A DNA stretch of 64,000 nucleotides from Venturia oleaginea (GCA_013176395.1 JABMLP010000002.1:682001-746000); one strand, 5' to 3'; positions 21,740 to 34,421 are shown, counted from the first letter of the stretch. Numbers and translations: made by a program. The notes: generated from the sequence alone by a model not told the origin.

Positions 21740-22550
21740 TGAGGTTTCAGATGGGGTTAAAGGATGATATGTATGGTAATTCGAGGAGTTGTAGAAGTGG
21801 GTTGTTTCTTGGGCCACTGTGGTACGGCCGAGTGTGAGGAGAAAGCGAAACGTTCATGTTCAAATGGATGTCACCAAATATAACTTCGGTTGTCTTCACC
21901 GTTCACAGACAGCGGGAGATCGACATGGGATGGATAGCGCGTTTGAGTTTCATGGCTCACCCGCTTGCCCATCATTGAAGGACTGGATTGAATATCATGG
22001 CACACGAGTCCAGATGGCCAAGCCGTGTGAATTGTTACAAGAGAAGGCCTAGACAGCCGACGATGGCCGTGTAACGCCTGCGCTTGCTCGTAGGGTAAAG
22101 TCCCCCAGCCCAGTCCCAGATTCTTCGGTCGCCTCTCACCAGTTCCCTCTCCCGCAGCCGCAGGTCGACAGACAGTGACAGTGCTGCGCCCGTCCTGGTA
22201 CCATCCCATGTCCTAATTGATAATCACCTTCGCCTGCACGACATCGACTTCCGCATCGCAGAGCCTCATCCATTGCTATTTCTCCTCCCGCCTGGCAAAA
22301 AACTCCGGCTCTGTCCTGCCAACTCTCTGCCGCGTCTGCGGGACACTCATACTCATCTCGTCTTCACCAACGGCATCTCCAACAAGCGCTGCAGACATCT
22401 TCCATTGCCCACGCATTGTTATACCCACCGTTGTGCAGTTCAATCCCACGCCATCTCGATCCCATCCCCAGCCCGGCACATCCCTGCGAAACATCACTGG
22501 ACGGCCAACGCCTTGATTCTCTGGACAAGCGAGCAGAACGACCAGACATC
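21740..22550. other. Intergenic: ERG8 3' end and leader of the ubiquitin-fold gene
   Basis: No supportable gene. The right half (about 22200-22550) is pyrimidine-rich, as is usual for fungal leaders. Confidence 0.5.
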
Positions 22551-23304
22551 ATGTCTTCTGCTCCTCAACCATACACACCACATCCAGAACCAGCATCGCT
22601 TCAGCCAAGCACTGCCGACGACACCCTCGAAATGGCCGCTCTACCCCCAGCAGCAGTCCCAAGGACGCCCTCGTCGTCAATACCGCCTCCAAACACATAC
22701 ACCGACCCATCCTCTTCCCAACCACAGTCTGAGCCAACTAATCCTGCGCCGTTACCGCCGACGTTGAGCAATAGTCCCGACTCCGCAACGGCCGCAGAAT
22801 CGTCGACAGCCGCTCTCGCTGAACCATCAATCACCATCACGCTTCTCCTCCCAAGCGGCAAGCGATACCCATACACATTAAACTCAAGATATCTTCGGAA
22901 ACGGAAAGATGTTGGCACAGTACAAGGCGATGATCCCGCAATGGTCACTGTCAAGTTCATGAAAGAACTGCTCATGCATGACTGGAAAGAGGGTACGTGT
23001 TCCACCACCGCTTCATCGTCGCCTCACTTCCATCTGCCCACGAGACTAATTCACATGCGTGATAGAATGGGCCGAAAAACCCACAACTATCGACAAGATC
23101 CGTCTCATATACTTTGGCCGCATGCTCGACGACGACTCTACCCTCAAAGATTGCAAACTCGATACCAGTGCAGGCCCAAATGTGGTTCACATGAGTATTC
23201 GACCCCCAGACACCATCGAAGAAGATGCAGACCCCAAACACGCTTCTCGCGCTGCAGAAGAAGAGGGCAGTCGCTCGTGCTGTGGTGGTTGCATGATTAT
23301 GTAA
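22551..23304 (+). CDS. Membrane-anchored ubiquitin-fold protein (UBL3/MUB type) with CAAX box
   Basis: Model: exon 1 22551-22992, intron 22993-23065 (GTACGT...GATAG), exon 2 23066-23304, 226 aa. The first about 110 residues are Pro/Ser/Thr-rich and probably disordered. A ubiquitin-like fold follows: ITITLLLPSGKRYPYTL, then ATVxVKF-like and IRLIYFGRMLDDDSTLKDC with NVVHMSIRP, matching the Rad60-SLD-like/UBL3 group. There is no C-terminal Gly-Gly, so it is not a conjugated modifier. It ends SRSCCGGCMIM, giving a CaaX prenylation motif (CMIM) preceded by Cys residues suited to palmitoylation. The start was chosen as the first ATG in this frame after a clean leader. Plant and animal relatives dock E2 enzymes or sort cargo at membranes; the fungal role is not settled. 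Confidence 0.88.
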
Positions 23305-23363
23305 GATGGTGAGCTGATCCGATTTTCCAGTGACCTTCGTCCCAGATCCATCTCATTCTACAG

Positions 23364-23446
23364 AAGGAACTCGTACTGCTGAAGCAACTCGTACTGCTGA
23401 AGAAGAAGGCGGTCGTTCGTGTTGTCGCTGTTGCATGGTCATGTAA
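23364..23446 (+). other. Duplicated CAAX-tail segment downstream of the ubiquitin-fold gene (possible alternative last exon)
   Basis: Behind a clean acceptor (TTCTACAG ending at 23363), the frame encodes ...AEEEGGRSCCRCCMVM and stops at TAA 23444-23446. It mirrors the main gene's own tail, AEEEGSRSCCGGCMIM, in protein and DNA (both end ATGTAAGA). Inside is a near-perfect duplication of ACTCGTACTGCTGAAG. To be read in this frame it needs a phase-1 donor in exon 2; A|GTATTC at about 23193 is one weak candidate. It could equally be an inert duplication. Confidence 0.6.
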
Positions 23447-24690
23447 GAGGGGGCATTGTTTGCATTCATCGAAGTACGTTTTCGTGATACCCCAGTCATG
23501 GAAATGGTCATCATCGTTTCCTGATTCGTTCGTCGTTTTGAGAAGGAGTAGGAGTTCAGACTGTTTTTTGTATACCCTCTAGGCAGCTGAAATCATACTG
23601 TTCGTTCAAGCTGCGCGTCTGGCCATCCAAAGCCCTTCCACAAACACCCTCAACATGGCTTATTTATGATTCTTAAATCAAGGAACTCGCCAGGGATTTA
23701 CCGATAGCGATCCCGAGTTGAGAGACTATTCCTGAATAACTAGATTTATAAGTTCGAGGCAGCGAAGGGACATTGACGAAGGGCCTTGCTATGCTGCTGC
23801 TACTTGGTTTCTGGCCGTTTGCTCAAATGGATAGGCATAGCTACGTGCGACAGGAGTACTTTATAAGAGGTGGATCGAGATGAGGAGGGCGAGCATAAAG
23901 TCAAGCTCGTGGATCAGCAGCCTGCCTATGGTCTGTTTTGCATCAATACGATTGATCAGTGCGTGTCTGGGTTTCTGACGACGGCATTGGTTTTGGGTAC
24001 TATGCGCTATCTGTTTATCAACACGCTTTGGTGTTTGTTTGCGTCGCACTCACTCACGCCGATATGGTGCTTTCTGCTCGATGATGGGTCACGTCATTGT
24101 AATTTGGGATGGAGATGGTATTTTTACCGCGTAAGTATGAGCTTTCTTTGGGACTTCTATCCTAGGCGTTGTTTTTCGTTGATTGGGTGGGGGGTTGGGG
24201 GTTGGTTTGAGGGTGGAGGGTGTAGGGGTTTCTTAGTGGATGGGGTGATGTTGGGGTTGGTGCTGGTTATGAGGAGGGATGGCTATTATTTGGGTTTGTC
24301 TTCTTTACTTGTGGTGATTGGTAAAGGGGGAAGGCTGGGGAGGCGGGGGTCTGGATTTACTAGGCGAGGCGTGGTAGGCTGGGGTTAGGTTGGTTGGTTG
24401 GTTGGTTGGTTTCATGGAAATGAGGAGATTGAATTGGTGGACTTTGAAATTACATCACCTTAATCGCTTTTTATGTCCCTGTCAGTACTTTCATGAATGG
24501 GGAACTCGAATATCGCATAGCCTTTTCCCTCTTCTCGTATTGAAATGCAAGCCAAAGAGTGAGTGCCATTTCGTATATCTAGTTTTTTCTTTTTCACTTT
24601 GGCCGGCGATGGCTCGGGAGAATTACAGGATGACTAGACATTATACTCGCTCGCTACGAAAAGAAAACATTATTCTACCTTCCCAACACT
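23447..24690. other. Intergenic, no supportable gene
   Basis: The stretch 24110-24420 is strongly G/T-biased with simple GGTTGGTTGG-type runs. The long open frame there is a product of composition. No domain, tRNA or repeat with a partner in the window was seen. Confidence 0.5.
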
Positions 24691-24691
24691 A

Positions 24692-25645
24692 TTACCGTTG
24701 CCCGAAGTAATCGTAAGTCCATTGAAATGAAAAAGTTGAGCTTGGAAAGTCGGATGTTGAAATGGAGTTCTGAATCTCGGAAGACGAGGTTAATATCAGA
24801 ATCACGGACGACAACGTCGAGCTTGGAATGTCAGATGACGTCGAGCTGGAAATAGCTACTGAAACTGGAGCCTTGCAAACACCACCGGTCATTCCGATCG
24901 TAACCCTTTGAAGAATAAAGGCCAAACCTCGACAGCATTGGTATTCGTGGCGAGAACTTGAAGATCCGCCGTGGTATCGCTAGCAGTGAAAATGAGCCTC
25001 GCAGTGGCAAAGTTCACAACACTGCCAGCGGGTACAAACGCCCTCTCCACTCCATCAACTAGAAGGCTGAGAGCCATGTCCGTATCCTGCATAGTCACAG
25101 TTGTGACCATGTATTCAGTTCCTGCATCAAGACCAGATACTGTATCGCTAATCTGCATCCAGGACCCTGGTGTTACACGGCCGTATCAATTCGACGAAAT
25201 AACGCTCGAAATCTCTGGAGCTGAAGAACGATCCTGATACTGAAAACGACAAGGTACGAGGTGGATATTCTGATGACAGAGTTGGCGATGCAATGTTGGT
25301 GCTCGAAGAGATATCGTAAACGGAACCGGTTTCTGTTGCCGACAAAATCATGGACGAATTTACAAAATGGCCAAAGGTGGGTGATATAACTGCATGTGTT
25401 AGGAGTATAGGAGCAGAGGCAGTAGACGGCGTTAAGGAAGATTGGTCGTAAGCAGCATCTGGATGATCGTGTTGCTCGTACGACTTGGTGGTGGTCAGGA
25501 TGCTTTTGGTGGTCCTGCTGCTCGACACAGGATAGTCGTAGTACGCCCGTCCAGATTCGCTATCATGGCTCGAGGTGACAGGTCTGCTATGGCTTACATG
25601 TGGTGTGGCGGAGGAGGCAATAGTTTGGGTGAGAGTCTTGGTCAA
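24692..25645 (-). pseudogene. Ser/Thr-rich secreted-type protein remnant, frameshifted
   Basis: Three overlapping minus-strand frames look like pieces of one protein. The first is Ser/Thr-rich (25148-25645, with VSSSRTTKSILTTTKS and SSSTNIASPTLSSEYPP). The second is a beta-rich domain (24889-25158, with GLDAGTEYMVTTVTMQD and LIFTASDTTADLQVLA) of the pattern seen in fungal CBM-like modules. The third is a Ser-rich tail (24692-24925, with AISSSTSSDIPSSTLSS). The frame changes near 25160 and near 24900 have no obvious splice sites, so decay is likelier than introns. No start or signal peptide could be placed. Confidence 0.4.
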
Positions 25646-25699
25646 GCAAATGCTTGATCAGAGGCTCGTACTGGTCGAATCAAGAAAGGAGGCTCTTGC

Positions 25700-26110
25700 C
25701 GAGGTGTTGTGGTGTTGCCTAATCCTCATTCAGCCCTACCACGAGGCAGAGACAGATCCACCAGGGATTAAGAGCCGAGATTTTGATGGGGCCCTCGTAT
25801 GATCGATCGCTTAACTCCTTTGTATGAGCGAGCTGCTGCCGCCATATGTACAAATTCATGGGTCAGCTCAGACATGATGGCTATTTTGAGGTCGCCTAAA
25901 ACGCCATGTACATTGTCGGGAGATTCCAGATACCCACTCTTTCATAAATCCATGTGGTCGAACGAGTCTAGAACTCAGAAGGCTCAGCGTCTTTCAGCTT
26001 GGCCATTCGGATCACCAACTGTGGCTGAGATCCTGTATAGAGAGGTCCTAAAGGCGGCAGCGCTGCTTGGGACGGGCGCATTTGACTGGCCTATGATAGC
26101 AACATCCAAT
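25700..26110 (-). pseudogene. Possible metalloprotease-like remnant (HExxH)
   Basis: On the minus strand a short open stretch reads IMSELTHEFVHMAAAARSY, with an HExxH zinc-binding pattern at 25846-25860. It is preceded by QSNAPVPSSAAAFRTSLYRI, with several stop codons in between. It may be the N-terminal part of the same broken secreted protein as 24692-25645 or a separate relic. One five-residue motif is weak evidence. Confidence 0.2.
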
Positions 26111-26884
26111 AACAAGAGCAACCGCTCTCCCGTTTCGTATGTCTTTGGAAAAGTACGCGCTCAGCACGCAAAGAACTCACCGCCATGGCAACTTTCTCGA
26201 ATGCCCTAAAATCAGAACCCACCGGTTGAGAAATGGTGGTCAACCGACGAAGTTGCTGAGTCCACTGTCGAACATCTCGTTCAGCGAACTCCAACATTAA
26301 AGTGTCCAAGCTCCTTTTGCGGCAATCTGGTAGGAAGTTGAGGAGCAAAGAACATGTAGCCGAGATGGATGAAGTTGGTTGTGAGATGTCCGAGATTGTA
26401 AGATATGCGCGCCTCCTGAAGCGAGTTTGAAGCGAGTCCTTGGGGACAGATATCGGGTAAACAATCAGGCGGGGTAAATAGATAGACCTGATGAGCTATG
26501 TTCTGGAGAGTAGCTATGGTAGCTTCAATGGATGGTGTAAGTTGAAGAGTGGAGGCCTTCGAGATGAGGTTTCTCAAACTTAAGTCCGACGGTAAAATCC
26601 GTTAGCATCACCTGACTTCAGTTTGATAATATGGATTAAATTTTATGATCAATAACTTGTTGAATATGGTGGGCTAGTATGATAGATACTTGCGATACTG
26701 TAACTTCGTTCATTTTGCGCCGCAAAGTGACATGTCGTTCCAGCCTTGTTCATCACTGAAGTATCGTCTCGACACCACAAATCAACACAGTTCCTCTCCA
26801 ACCAATTCTCAGTAGCTTCCATAAATACAATGCAAACAACTCAAAGATCAAAAAAATTCCACACTTCCATCACTCCGGCCCCAC
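26111..26884. other. Unassigned, short unrecognised minus-strand frames
   Basis: Two minus-strand frames (26091-26348 and 26281-26577) overlap and contain Leu-rich, helix-like peptides. I recognise no family in them. The part 26580-26884 is AT-rich leader- or trailer-like sequence next to the GMC gene's 3' end. Confidence 0.3.
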
Positions 26885-28806
26885 TCACCCCCTCACATCC
26901 AGCCCATACTCCCCCGCCAACCTCTCAAAAGCCATCTCCCCAATCAGATACGCAACAGCCATAGTATGACAATTGGGCAAAAACGGCGTAACACTCATAT
27001 CCGCAACTCTCAATCCCACCACCCCCTTAACCCGAAAATGCGTATCAACAACCGCCATCCCATCATCTGGTTTTCCCATCTTAGCCGTGCAGGACATATG
27101 CCACGTTGTAGCCGTTGTTTGCCGTGCGTACTCCATGATATGCTCATCGCTCATGCTTTTCGGTGCCATGAGCGTGCTGACAGTGTCTTTGGCGAGAGAT
27201 GGTGAAGTCATGATGGACCAGGCGGTTCGGGTGGCTTCGTAGAGGTTTAGCCTGTCGAAGGGGTTGGAGAAGAGGTTTGGGTCGCAGATTGGTGCATCTT
27301 TTGGGTCTGAAGAGGCGAGAGTAACGGTTCCGCGCGATTGTGGCGTCATTCCCAAGATCAAGAATGTGAGATAAGATTGGGCTGGGTCGGCTAGAGGGGT
27401 GAGTGGTGGCGAGTGAGATGTTATCTCGAAAGTTGGTACCGTGGGATGTTTGATGTGTTTTTTGACGTCTGCAGATAGCCTCTTGAATTCTTCGGTTTGT
27501 TGGAGGGATGCGGAAGGACGCCACCAGCCCATGTTGATGGCGCTGAATAGGACAGAAATTGGACCAGTTCCGTCCTTTTGAAACTGCGCTTTTGCAGCTT
27601 CCAGAGCTTTTTGATCGTTCAAAATGCTTGGTCGATCGTCGCCTCCAGGCTTGAGTTGCACGTTGAGAGGGATGAACCAGTGGTCTTGCAAATTTTCACC
27701 AACGCCAGCAACGTCGTGTGTGCATTGTATATTGTGTTTCGCGAGTTCTTCCTTGGGACCTATCCCTGAAAGTTTAAGTAGCTTGGGCGTATCCAGAGCA
27801 CCTGCGCATATAATGACTTCTTTAGAAGCAAAGTCTGAAATTGTCAGCTACTATCCAGTGCAAACTGAAGATACTACCTACACTTCTTTCCGCCTGCAAT
27901 AACACCAGTCACCAAATCTTTGTCCATCAGAATCTTGGTAGTTGGCGAATCAGTAACGATAGTCAAGTTCTCCGGTGGATTCTTCAAAAAAGCCGTCGCA
28001 GACGTCGTCCTCATACCCTTGCTCGCCGTTGATGGACAAATACCAAAGCCAATAGGATCTCCAGAGTTTATATCAGTATTGATCGAGTGGCCATTCTCCT
28101 TAAGAGCATCCATAGCCTCAGAAAGACCTCGCTCCCAAAGTTTTGGATACGAAACTGAAAGCGGACCCGATTTCCCATGCTCAGCCTGACTCAAATCGAC
28201 ATATCTCTCATATTTCGAATCAATGTCCATCTCATAAGATTCAATGGCGTTATATCTACGCCTCGAATTCTCCCAGTTGAAAAAACCATCGTCGACAAGT
28301 TCGGCCCAATGGTCGTAATCGTGTTTTGGTCCAATGGTGTAGCATGCGAAGTTGATTCTGGAAGAACCTCCAAGTCCACGGCCTCTAGAATAGTCGATCT
28401 GGCGTCCATTGAGATGCTTCTGGGGAGCACTCTTGTATCCCCAGTTGTAGTCTGGAAAGGTCATGAAGTTGTTATACCGATCTGCGAGGATCAAGGCATT
28501 GCCGTCCATGCTGGATCCTCCAGCTTCGAGGAGTAAGACATGAGGGGCTTTTGGACTGCGAGCTAGTTTTGATGCTAGTACGGATCCTGCAGGTCCGCCT
28601 GTAGCGATGGAGTTAGTTGTTATTTTGATGGACTCAAAAATGAGAATGTGGTTGGCCTGAAAAGTCTCTGACCTTCAAGTGGCCAAAGCCTTCACCGGAC
28701 AGCGTTTATGACAATCTGAAGGAACACAATGAAAATAAAGTAATCTTGACTTACTCCCAACGACAATAAAGTCAAAGTTCGTGCGTGCATCGTCAGCATG
28801 AGGCAT
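26885..28806 (-). CDS. GMC-family FAD oxidoreductase (choline/alcohol dehydrogenase-like)
   Basis: Model: exon 1 28755-28806, intron 28599-28754 (GTAAGT...TACAG), exon 2 27882-28598, intron 27835-27881 (GTAGGT...TTCAG, 47 nt), exon 3 26885-27834; 572 aa, all joins in frame. The FAD-binding glycines are at the N terminus (FDFIVVGSGPAGSVLA), the GMC signature 1 region has GRGLGGSSRINFACY, and the middle has EVIICAGALDTPKLLKLSGIG. The C-terminal active-site histidines are in TWHMSCTAKMG and NCHTMAVAYLIGE. The length is normal for the family. There is no signal peptide, so it is probably intracellular. The substrate cannot be told. It lies on the same strand as the ABC gene, about 800 bp away; a shared role is only a guess. 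Confidence 0.9.
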
Positions 28807-29607
28807 AATGAAGATCCAAGTCAATTGAACCGCCCTAAAAAATACCAAACCTAATACATGTCACAAAAACATCGGGTCCCTAAGCATATATAGCAGAACC
28901 AAGAAAGGATCTAGCCCAAAAACAAAGTTCATCGGAGACCTGGAGAACGTTTGAGCGGCTAGATTAGTTTGGCCGTTTATGCGGGGTAGATCTTGTGAGA
29001 GACGCCCAATTCATGTCAAGTAGGAGTACCCTCGCTTGACTCGTCAATTTTTAGCACGAGTTTAGTTACCAGCATAAAAAGCGGCAAGGTTGAAGGTGCA
29101 ACTCAGCAATAATGATCAGGTCGGGCTTGTTGTAGTGGCTCAATCGGGGCAGCAGGACGGCTTATCACATGCTGAAAAATGCTACCAGCAGCTGCAGATG
29201 GAATAAAAAAAGGATTACTGATTGTGGCGCTGTCGCAGTTTATAAACATGTCGTGAGTAATTGGAGACCTGAGTTGCTGAAGAATCGAGTGTTGATGAAT
29301 GGAAGAGAAAAGGCGGATTGACGATGACGGTAAATTGCCCGGGAATCAAAAAGGGGGAGTCCCGTGCATAGGCTCCACAGGGTACCTATATAAGAGCACA
29401 GGATCAATTCGGAGTTGCGATTGATCTTGCAATATGTACTCATATCAAGTGCCCAAAAATCTTGCTCTTGGCCAAAGTTATCAAGTACGATGCTCAAAAT
29501 CTTCGACGCAGTCCATTATTGTACAGAGTATTGACGAATCCTGAAAACTTTCAGAACGAGATGGAAGAGATCAAGCGACATTACCTACTCCGTCAATGAT
29601 CATCAGT
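28807..29607. other. Intergenic between the GMC and ABC genes
   Basis: Probable promoter of the GMC gene (28807 upward) and 3' region of the ABC gene. No gene was seen. A TATATAAG-like word lies at about 29387-29394. Confidence 0.5.
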
Positions 29608-32600
29608 CTACTGCAGCATCTGCTGCATGGCATTCACCCTATAATTCTCCCGTCGCTCCATCAGCTCAGAATGCCGTCCAGAATCAACAATTTTCCCACC
29701 CTCCACCACCAAAATCATGTCAGCTTCTTGAATAGTGCGCAGCCGATGCGCGATAGCAATAACCGTTGTATGTCGAGAAGCCTTCTTCAACCCCTGCTGC
29801 AGCGCTGCCTCGCTGACGGCATCAAGAGCACTCGTACTTTCGTCGAGAAGCAGCAAGCGAGGAGCGCGTACAAGTGCACGCGCGATCGCAATCCGCTGTT
29901 TCTGTCCTCCAGATAAACGGGCAGCACCGGGACCACACTCAGTATCATAACCTTCCGGTAGAGCGACTATCATTTCGTGAAGGCCGACCACGCGGCAAGC
30001 CTCTTCGATCTCGGCATCTGTGGCATCGCGATCTGGTGGCGCACCTAGTCCAACATTGAAACGGACGCTGCCATCGAAGAGTGTCGGATCTTGGGGAACG
30101 ATGGAGACTCTGTCGCGGAAGGATGTGGGCAGGGATGCGATGTCTTGGCCGTCAATGAGAATAGAGCCTTGGGTCGGTGTGTAAAGCCGTTGAAGCAGAT
30201 TCATGATAGTACTCTTTCCAGCTCCACTGGGTCCGACCAAGCCGATGAACTGATTGGGAGTAGCAGTGAAGGAGACTCTATCCATGGTGATAGTATCCGG
30301 TCGATTTGGATAGGAGAATGTGACGTTGTCAAAGACGACCTTAGCACCACCACGAGCTCGATTGTCAGCAGGACTGCTGCTTGTCTTTGACTCTGCAGTT
30401 GACTCGACATCAGCGACCAATGCCGCATTTTCAGGGACATGCTTCGCAACTCGGGTCTTAGTACCCAAGTTAATAGTTCCAACGACTCTCACCAGGGCCA
30501 GTCGAGCCCGTGAGAACTCCGGAGCAAGGGCAAACATGCCACTCCACAATTGGGCACTCGTCAACATTGCTACCAGAATGATCAGGAAGTCCGTCTGAGT
30601 GTACTCTCCTCTCATGACAAGCTGACTGCCCCACCAATAGGCAAGGGCATTGATGAAGATACCTGTCGAGTATGAAATGGCGAGCCAGATATTAGTAGTA
30701 GCAGATGCGCGAACAACCTGTTTTCGTGGAGGGGCCAGCAATCGAACAAATGACTCTATGTACTCGCGTTCTAATGACAGCACAGCAACTGTTCGAATGG
30801 ACTCGACCGCCTCGGTAGCAAGCGATGTGGCGGTCATGAAAGCATTCTGATGACGTTCCTCGTAACGAGCCAGCATGCGTAGTTGCATGAAACCTGCACC
30901 CAGCAAAATTGGTAACATGCTCATACACACAAGTGCAATTTTCCAGGCGAAGATGTTGGAAATGACAATCGCAACGACAATATTGACGCAAATTGCAAAT
31001 ACAGTGCCAAATGTGGATCCACTGAAACTACTTACCGACATGGAGTCCTTCGTAATGATCCCTAACAGGCTCGTTGGCGTTCGCCCGTCTGACGAATGCC
31101 AATGCACAGTTTGTTCAAGGAGCGATCCGAGACTGAGAACTCGTAGCTTGTACAAGATCCTCTCTGCAATGGTACCAAAGCTCCACCAAGTGAGAAAGTT
31201 CGCTACCAGCTCGACGCCAGCAAGGAGGAAGTACATGCCGGCGAAGAAGCGGCCTCTCTCCTTGATGTGTGCGACGGTACTTGCACAAGGATTCAATTCA
31301 CCAACAGTGAACCCGAAAATGACACCAGCACCAGAGAATGTCGACCCGACAATCACTGCAGCACTGATAGCGATGACAAGTAGGCCATAATATGGTCTAA
31401 TAAGCCAGCTCACTCCTTGCGCAACTGATCTGAATGGCTTGACAAGATCGGGCGAGTCTTGCTCTTCTTCCTGTTGAATGCCGGCCTTTTCGGGCGACTT
31501 TTCATCCCCGTTGGCGTTGATGACACCACGAGCTTCGCTCTTCTCGAGAAAAGTCTCGCCAGATTGAATTGTTGACGCATCCAGTGATGTTTTTGAGAGT
31601 GATCCTGAATCGGAAGGGTTGAATAAAGTCTGAAGACGAGCCATGGAAGCGAATTCACCATCGACTTTAGCCACGAGCTCGTCAAAAGTACCCTGCTCAA
31701 CGATCTGTCCGGCTTTCATGACGACAATGTTGTCAGCGTTCCGGATTGTCGAGAGACGGTGTGCGACGGAGATGACGGTACGATGTTCAGCTGCGGCCTT
31801 CTCGATGGCAAGCTGAACTTTCCTTTCGCTAGCGGAGTCGAGAGCGGATGTGGCTTCATCCAAGACAAGTATCTCAGGATCGGAAACTAGAGCGCGTGCA
31901 AGTGCGATACGCTGACGTTGGCCTCCACTGATCAAAGTGCCACTCTCGCCAGCAGTTGTCCCATAACCTTCGTCAAGGCGCCCAATAAAGCTCGCGGCAT
32001 CAGCTTGCTCAGCGGCATGCTGCACCAGCCTTGCAAGTTCGCAAAGTTCAGGACCTTTTGTTGTGGCGTAAGATAGTGCGTCTTTTCCTTTGGCTGCAAT
32101 TTTGGCCAAGTCGGCACCATTGAAACAGCGCATGAGCTGCTGCATCTCGGGCTTCGAAGAGTTGAAAAGTCCGAGAGCAATGTTCTCAAAGATTGAGCGA
32201 TTGAAAAGAGATGGTTCCTGTTGGACGAAACTAATGAAGCTTCTCAAAGATCTGACGTTAAGTTGACGAATGTCGTTGCCATCGAGCTCAACAACCCCTT
32301 CTGTGGGATCATAAAGACGAGCGATGAGTGCTGCAATTGTGCTCTTCCCGCTGCCGCTCAAGCCGACAATCGCTGTGTATTTTCCTGCCGGAAACTGTAC
32401 GTCGATATTCTTGAGCACCTTGTCGCCAGGTCTTGAGGCGTACTCAAACGACACATTACGAAAACTGATGGATTTTGCCTTGCTTGGGGGCAGAATTTGA
32501 CCCTCATCAGAAGTGCCATCTATGGCTGAGGGCGCTTCTATGTCTTCCTTCAGTCTCTCATGCGCAGCAATTGCGGCGCCCAGGAAAGGCAAACTGGGAG

Positions 32601-33939
32601 CAATCCCTCCGAGCATAACGCAAGCGTCAACAATCAGGTAGACAATAGCGTAGACCTCACCGACAGTCGCCCCACCACCGCCACCTGCTGCAGCATCAGC
32701 AATGCGCAGACTCCCTTGCCAGAACGCCAATGCATTGCCAGCGTAGGCTATGAAGTAAAGCAGTCCTGTCTGTACTGCAGCAACGAATGCCTTGGTCACA
32801 CCGAATTTCTGCGCGGTAGCCATGTGAGCCGAGAACTTGGCTTCCAAACGTGGAGCGGCTCCGAATGCTTGCACCACGGCAATATGAGAGAGAGCCTCAG
32901 ATGCGATTGAGGATGCTTTTGCCACAGCAGCAGCCTGGAGGACGTAGTACTTGCTCAAGTACTTACTACCAAGTGTGCCCGATAAGAGAAATGCTGGGAG
33001 CATGGAGATGAGAATACCAGCCAGGCGAGGTTGTTTGGTGAAAGCGATCACAAACACTGTGATGAAGAAACTGATGGTGGTGATGATGTTCCCGACCTTC
33101 TCTGACGTTCCGGCTTGTATGGCTGTAATGTCGCCACTCAGTCGACTGGAAACTTGGCCGGACGCTTGAAGAGTGTCGAAATGTGAAGGCGGTTGACGCA
33201 AGAGAGCCGAGACGTAGTGAATCCTCATACGGTGCGCTAATCGCTGGCTGATGATGTTCCAGCATGTCAAATGACCGTATATGAGGGCAAAGGCGATTGC
33301 GCCGATGTAAGCTGTTTGTATGACTTTGGCGTTGATTGAAGCTTCGTACTGGAAAGGATTGGCAGTGGTATCAACGGCACAGGTCGCTGAGTTGAAGTTG
33401 TCGATGATTTGTCCAAACAGGACTCCCATCAACGGGAAGGGAACGCCAGCACCAGCTGCACATATTGTCCCGGTCGCGATGAGGAGGTAGTCGACCCATG
33501 TCGGCTGGACAGCGAATAGTAGTTTGAACCAGAGAAATGAACCTTTCGAGGACTACACACTAAGTCAGTTTGAGATGTTCCGTCCACAGGGGTAATATTG
33601 AGCCTCCAGGATTCGATGTATGTTTCATTCTCGCAGCAGCAGCGGATTACATACTCGTACTTGGTGAAGCAGGGGAAAGGATGGTCAGCAACAAGTGGCC
33701 TCGACCTCAAACCTCGACCTCAACAGTGATAACCTAACAACATATTTCAGGGGAGGAAATGCTATCGCTTTGCACTTTCTTCAGGCCAAATTTCTCAAAG
33801 ATACAATCAAATGAAATTGTGACAGTATTGTGCCACATCGTATACATACCGTTGCTATGCGAGCGAGCAAAGTTTCCTTGTCTTCGACTTTTGGATCCAG
33901 TTGGTCAGCTTGTGCTGTTGCAAGCTCGGCAGCAGCCAT
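29608..33939 (-). CDS. Full-size B-type (MDR) ABC transporter, siderophore-locus type
   Basis: Model: exon 1 33850-33939, intron 33553-33849, exon 2 29608-33552; about 1344 aa. The order is TMD1-NBD1-TMD2-NBD2. NBD1 has the Walker A GLSGSGKST (near residue 425), the signature LISGGQRQRIALARAL and the Walker B ILVLDEATSALD. NBD2 has GPSGAGKST, LSGGQKQRIAIARAL and LLLLDESTSALD, so both ATP sites look competent. TM segments are spread through both halves. The body from 33552 is secure; the 30-residue first exon and its 297-nt intron are less so. In Aspergillus such ABC genes sit beside siderophore MFS transporter and esterase genes, as here. Three perfect iron-GATA sites stand upstream. The substrate (siderophore, its breakdown product, or a drug) is inferred from context only. 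Confidence 0.88.
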
Positions 33940-34234
33940 AATGAGCTTCTGTTGTAAGGCAATTGACAAAGTGAGAATCTGAATCGTGATTCTCTACATC
34001 ATCGGACAAGACTGAACACCAGGCGCGTCCTGCCCCTTCTCAAGGACATTGAGGGCCGGCATCGCGCTGGACATTACGTTGCAAGACATGTCCAGCACGA
34101 GCTCGGAAGACCAATTGGCGTCACAAATGGCTAATAATAAAAAGTGACGTCCGGGTACGTGGGAAAGAATTCAGCAAAGGTTGCAAGGTGAATAATGCCA
34201 AGTGGGTCAGACTCGACGATCACGAGCATTTATC

Positions 34235-34243
34235 TTATCAGAT
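34235..34243 (-). promoter_or_regulatory. Iron-GATA site 1 (ATCTGATAA)
   Basis: The plus strand reads TTATCAGAT, a perfect match of the reverse strand to ATCWGATAA, the consensus of fungal iron-regulatory GATA repressors (SreA/SRE/Urbs1). It lies about 300 bp upstream of the ABC start, on that gene's coding strand. Confidence 0.6.
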
Positions 34244-34421
34244 CCGCAGTGGATAGTATGGTACAGTGGACCGCATGTATGGAACAGGACGGTGAGCCCG
34301 GCCATGGTGTAACGATGGCGTGATGTACGTGGTAGGCAAATGAGAAGACGAGGAGGTGAGGCTGATCAACAAGGGGGTCACGCACGGCGAAAACTCGTTC
34401 TAAGCACGGCCGCTGAAAATT

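Noticed and set aside
23870..24388. 172-codon plus-strand open frame with Trp/Phe/Gly-rich peptide
   Set aside because: G/T-biased simple sequence; no domain, no TM pattern typical of a family, no splice sites.
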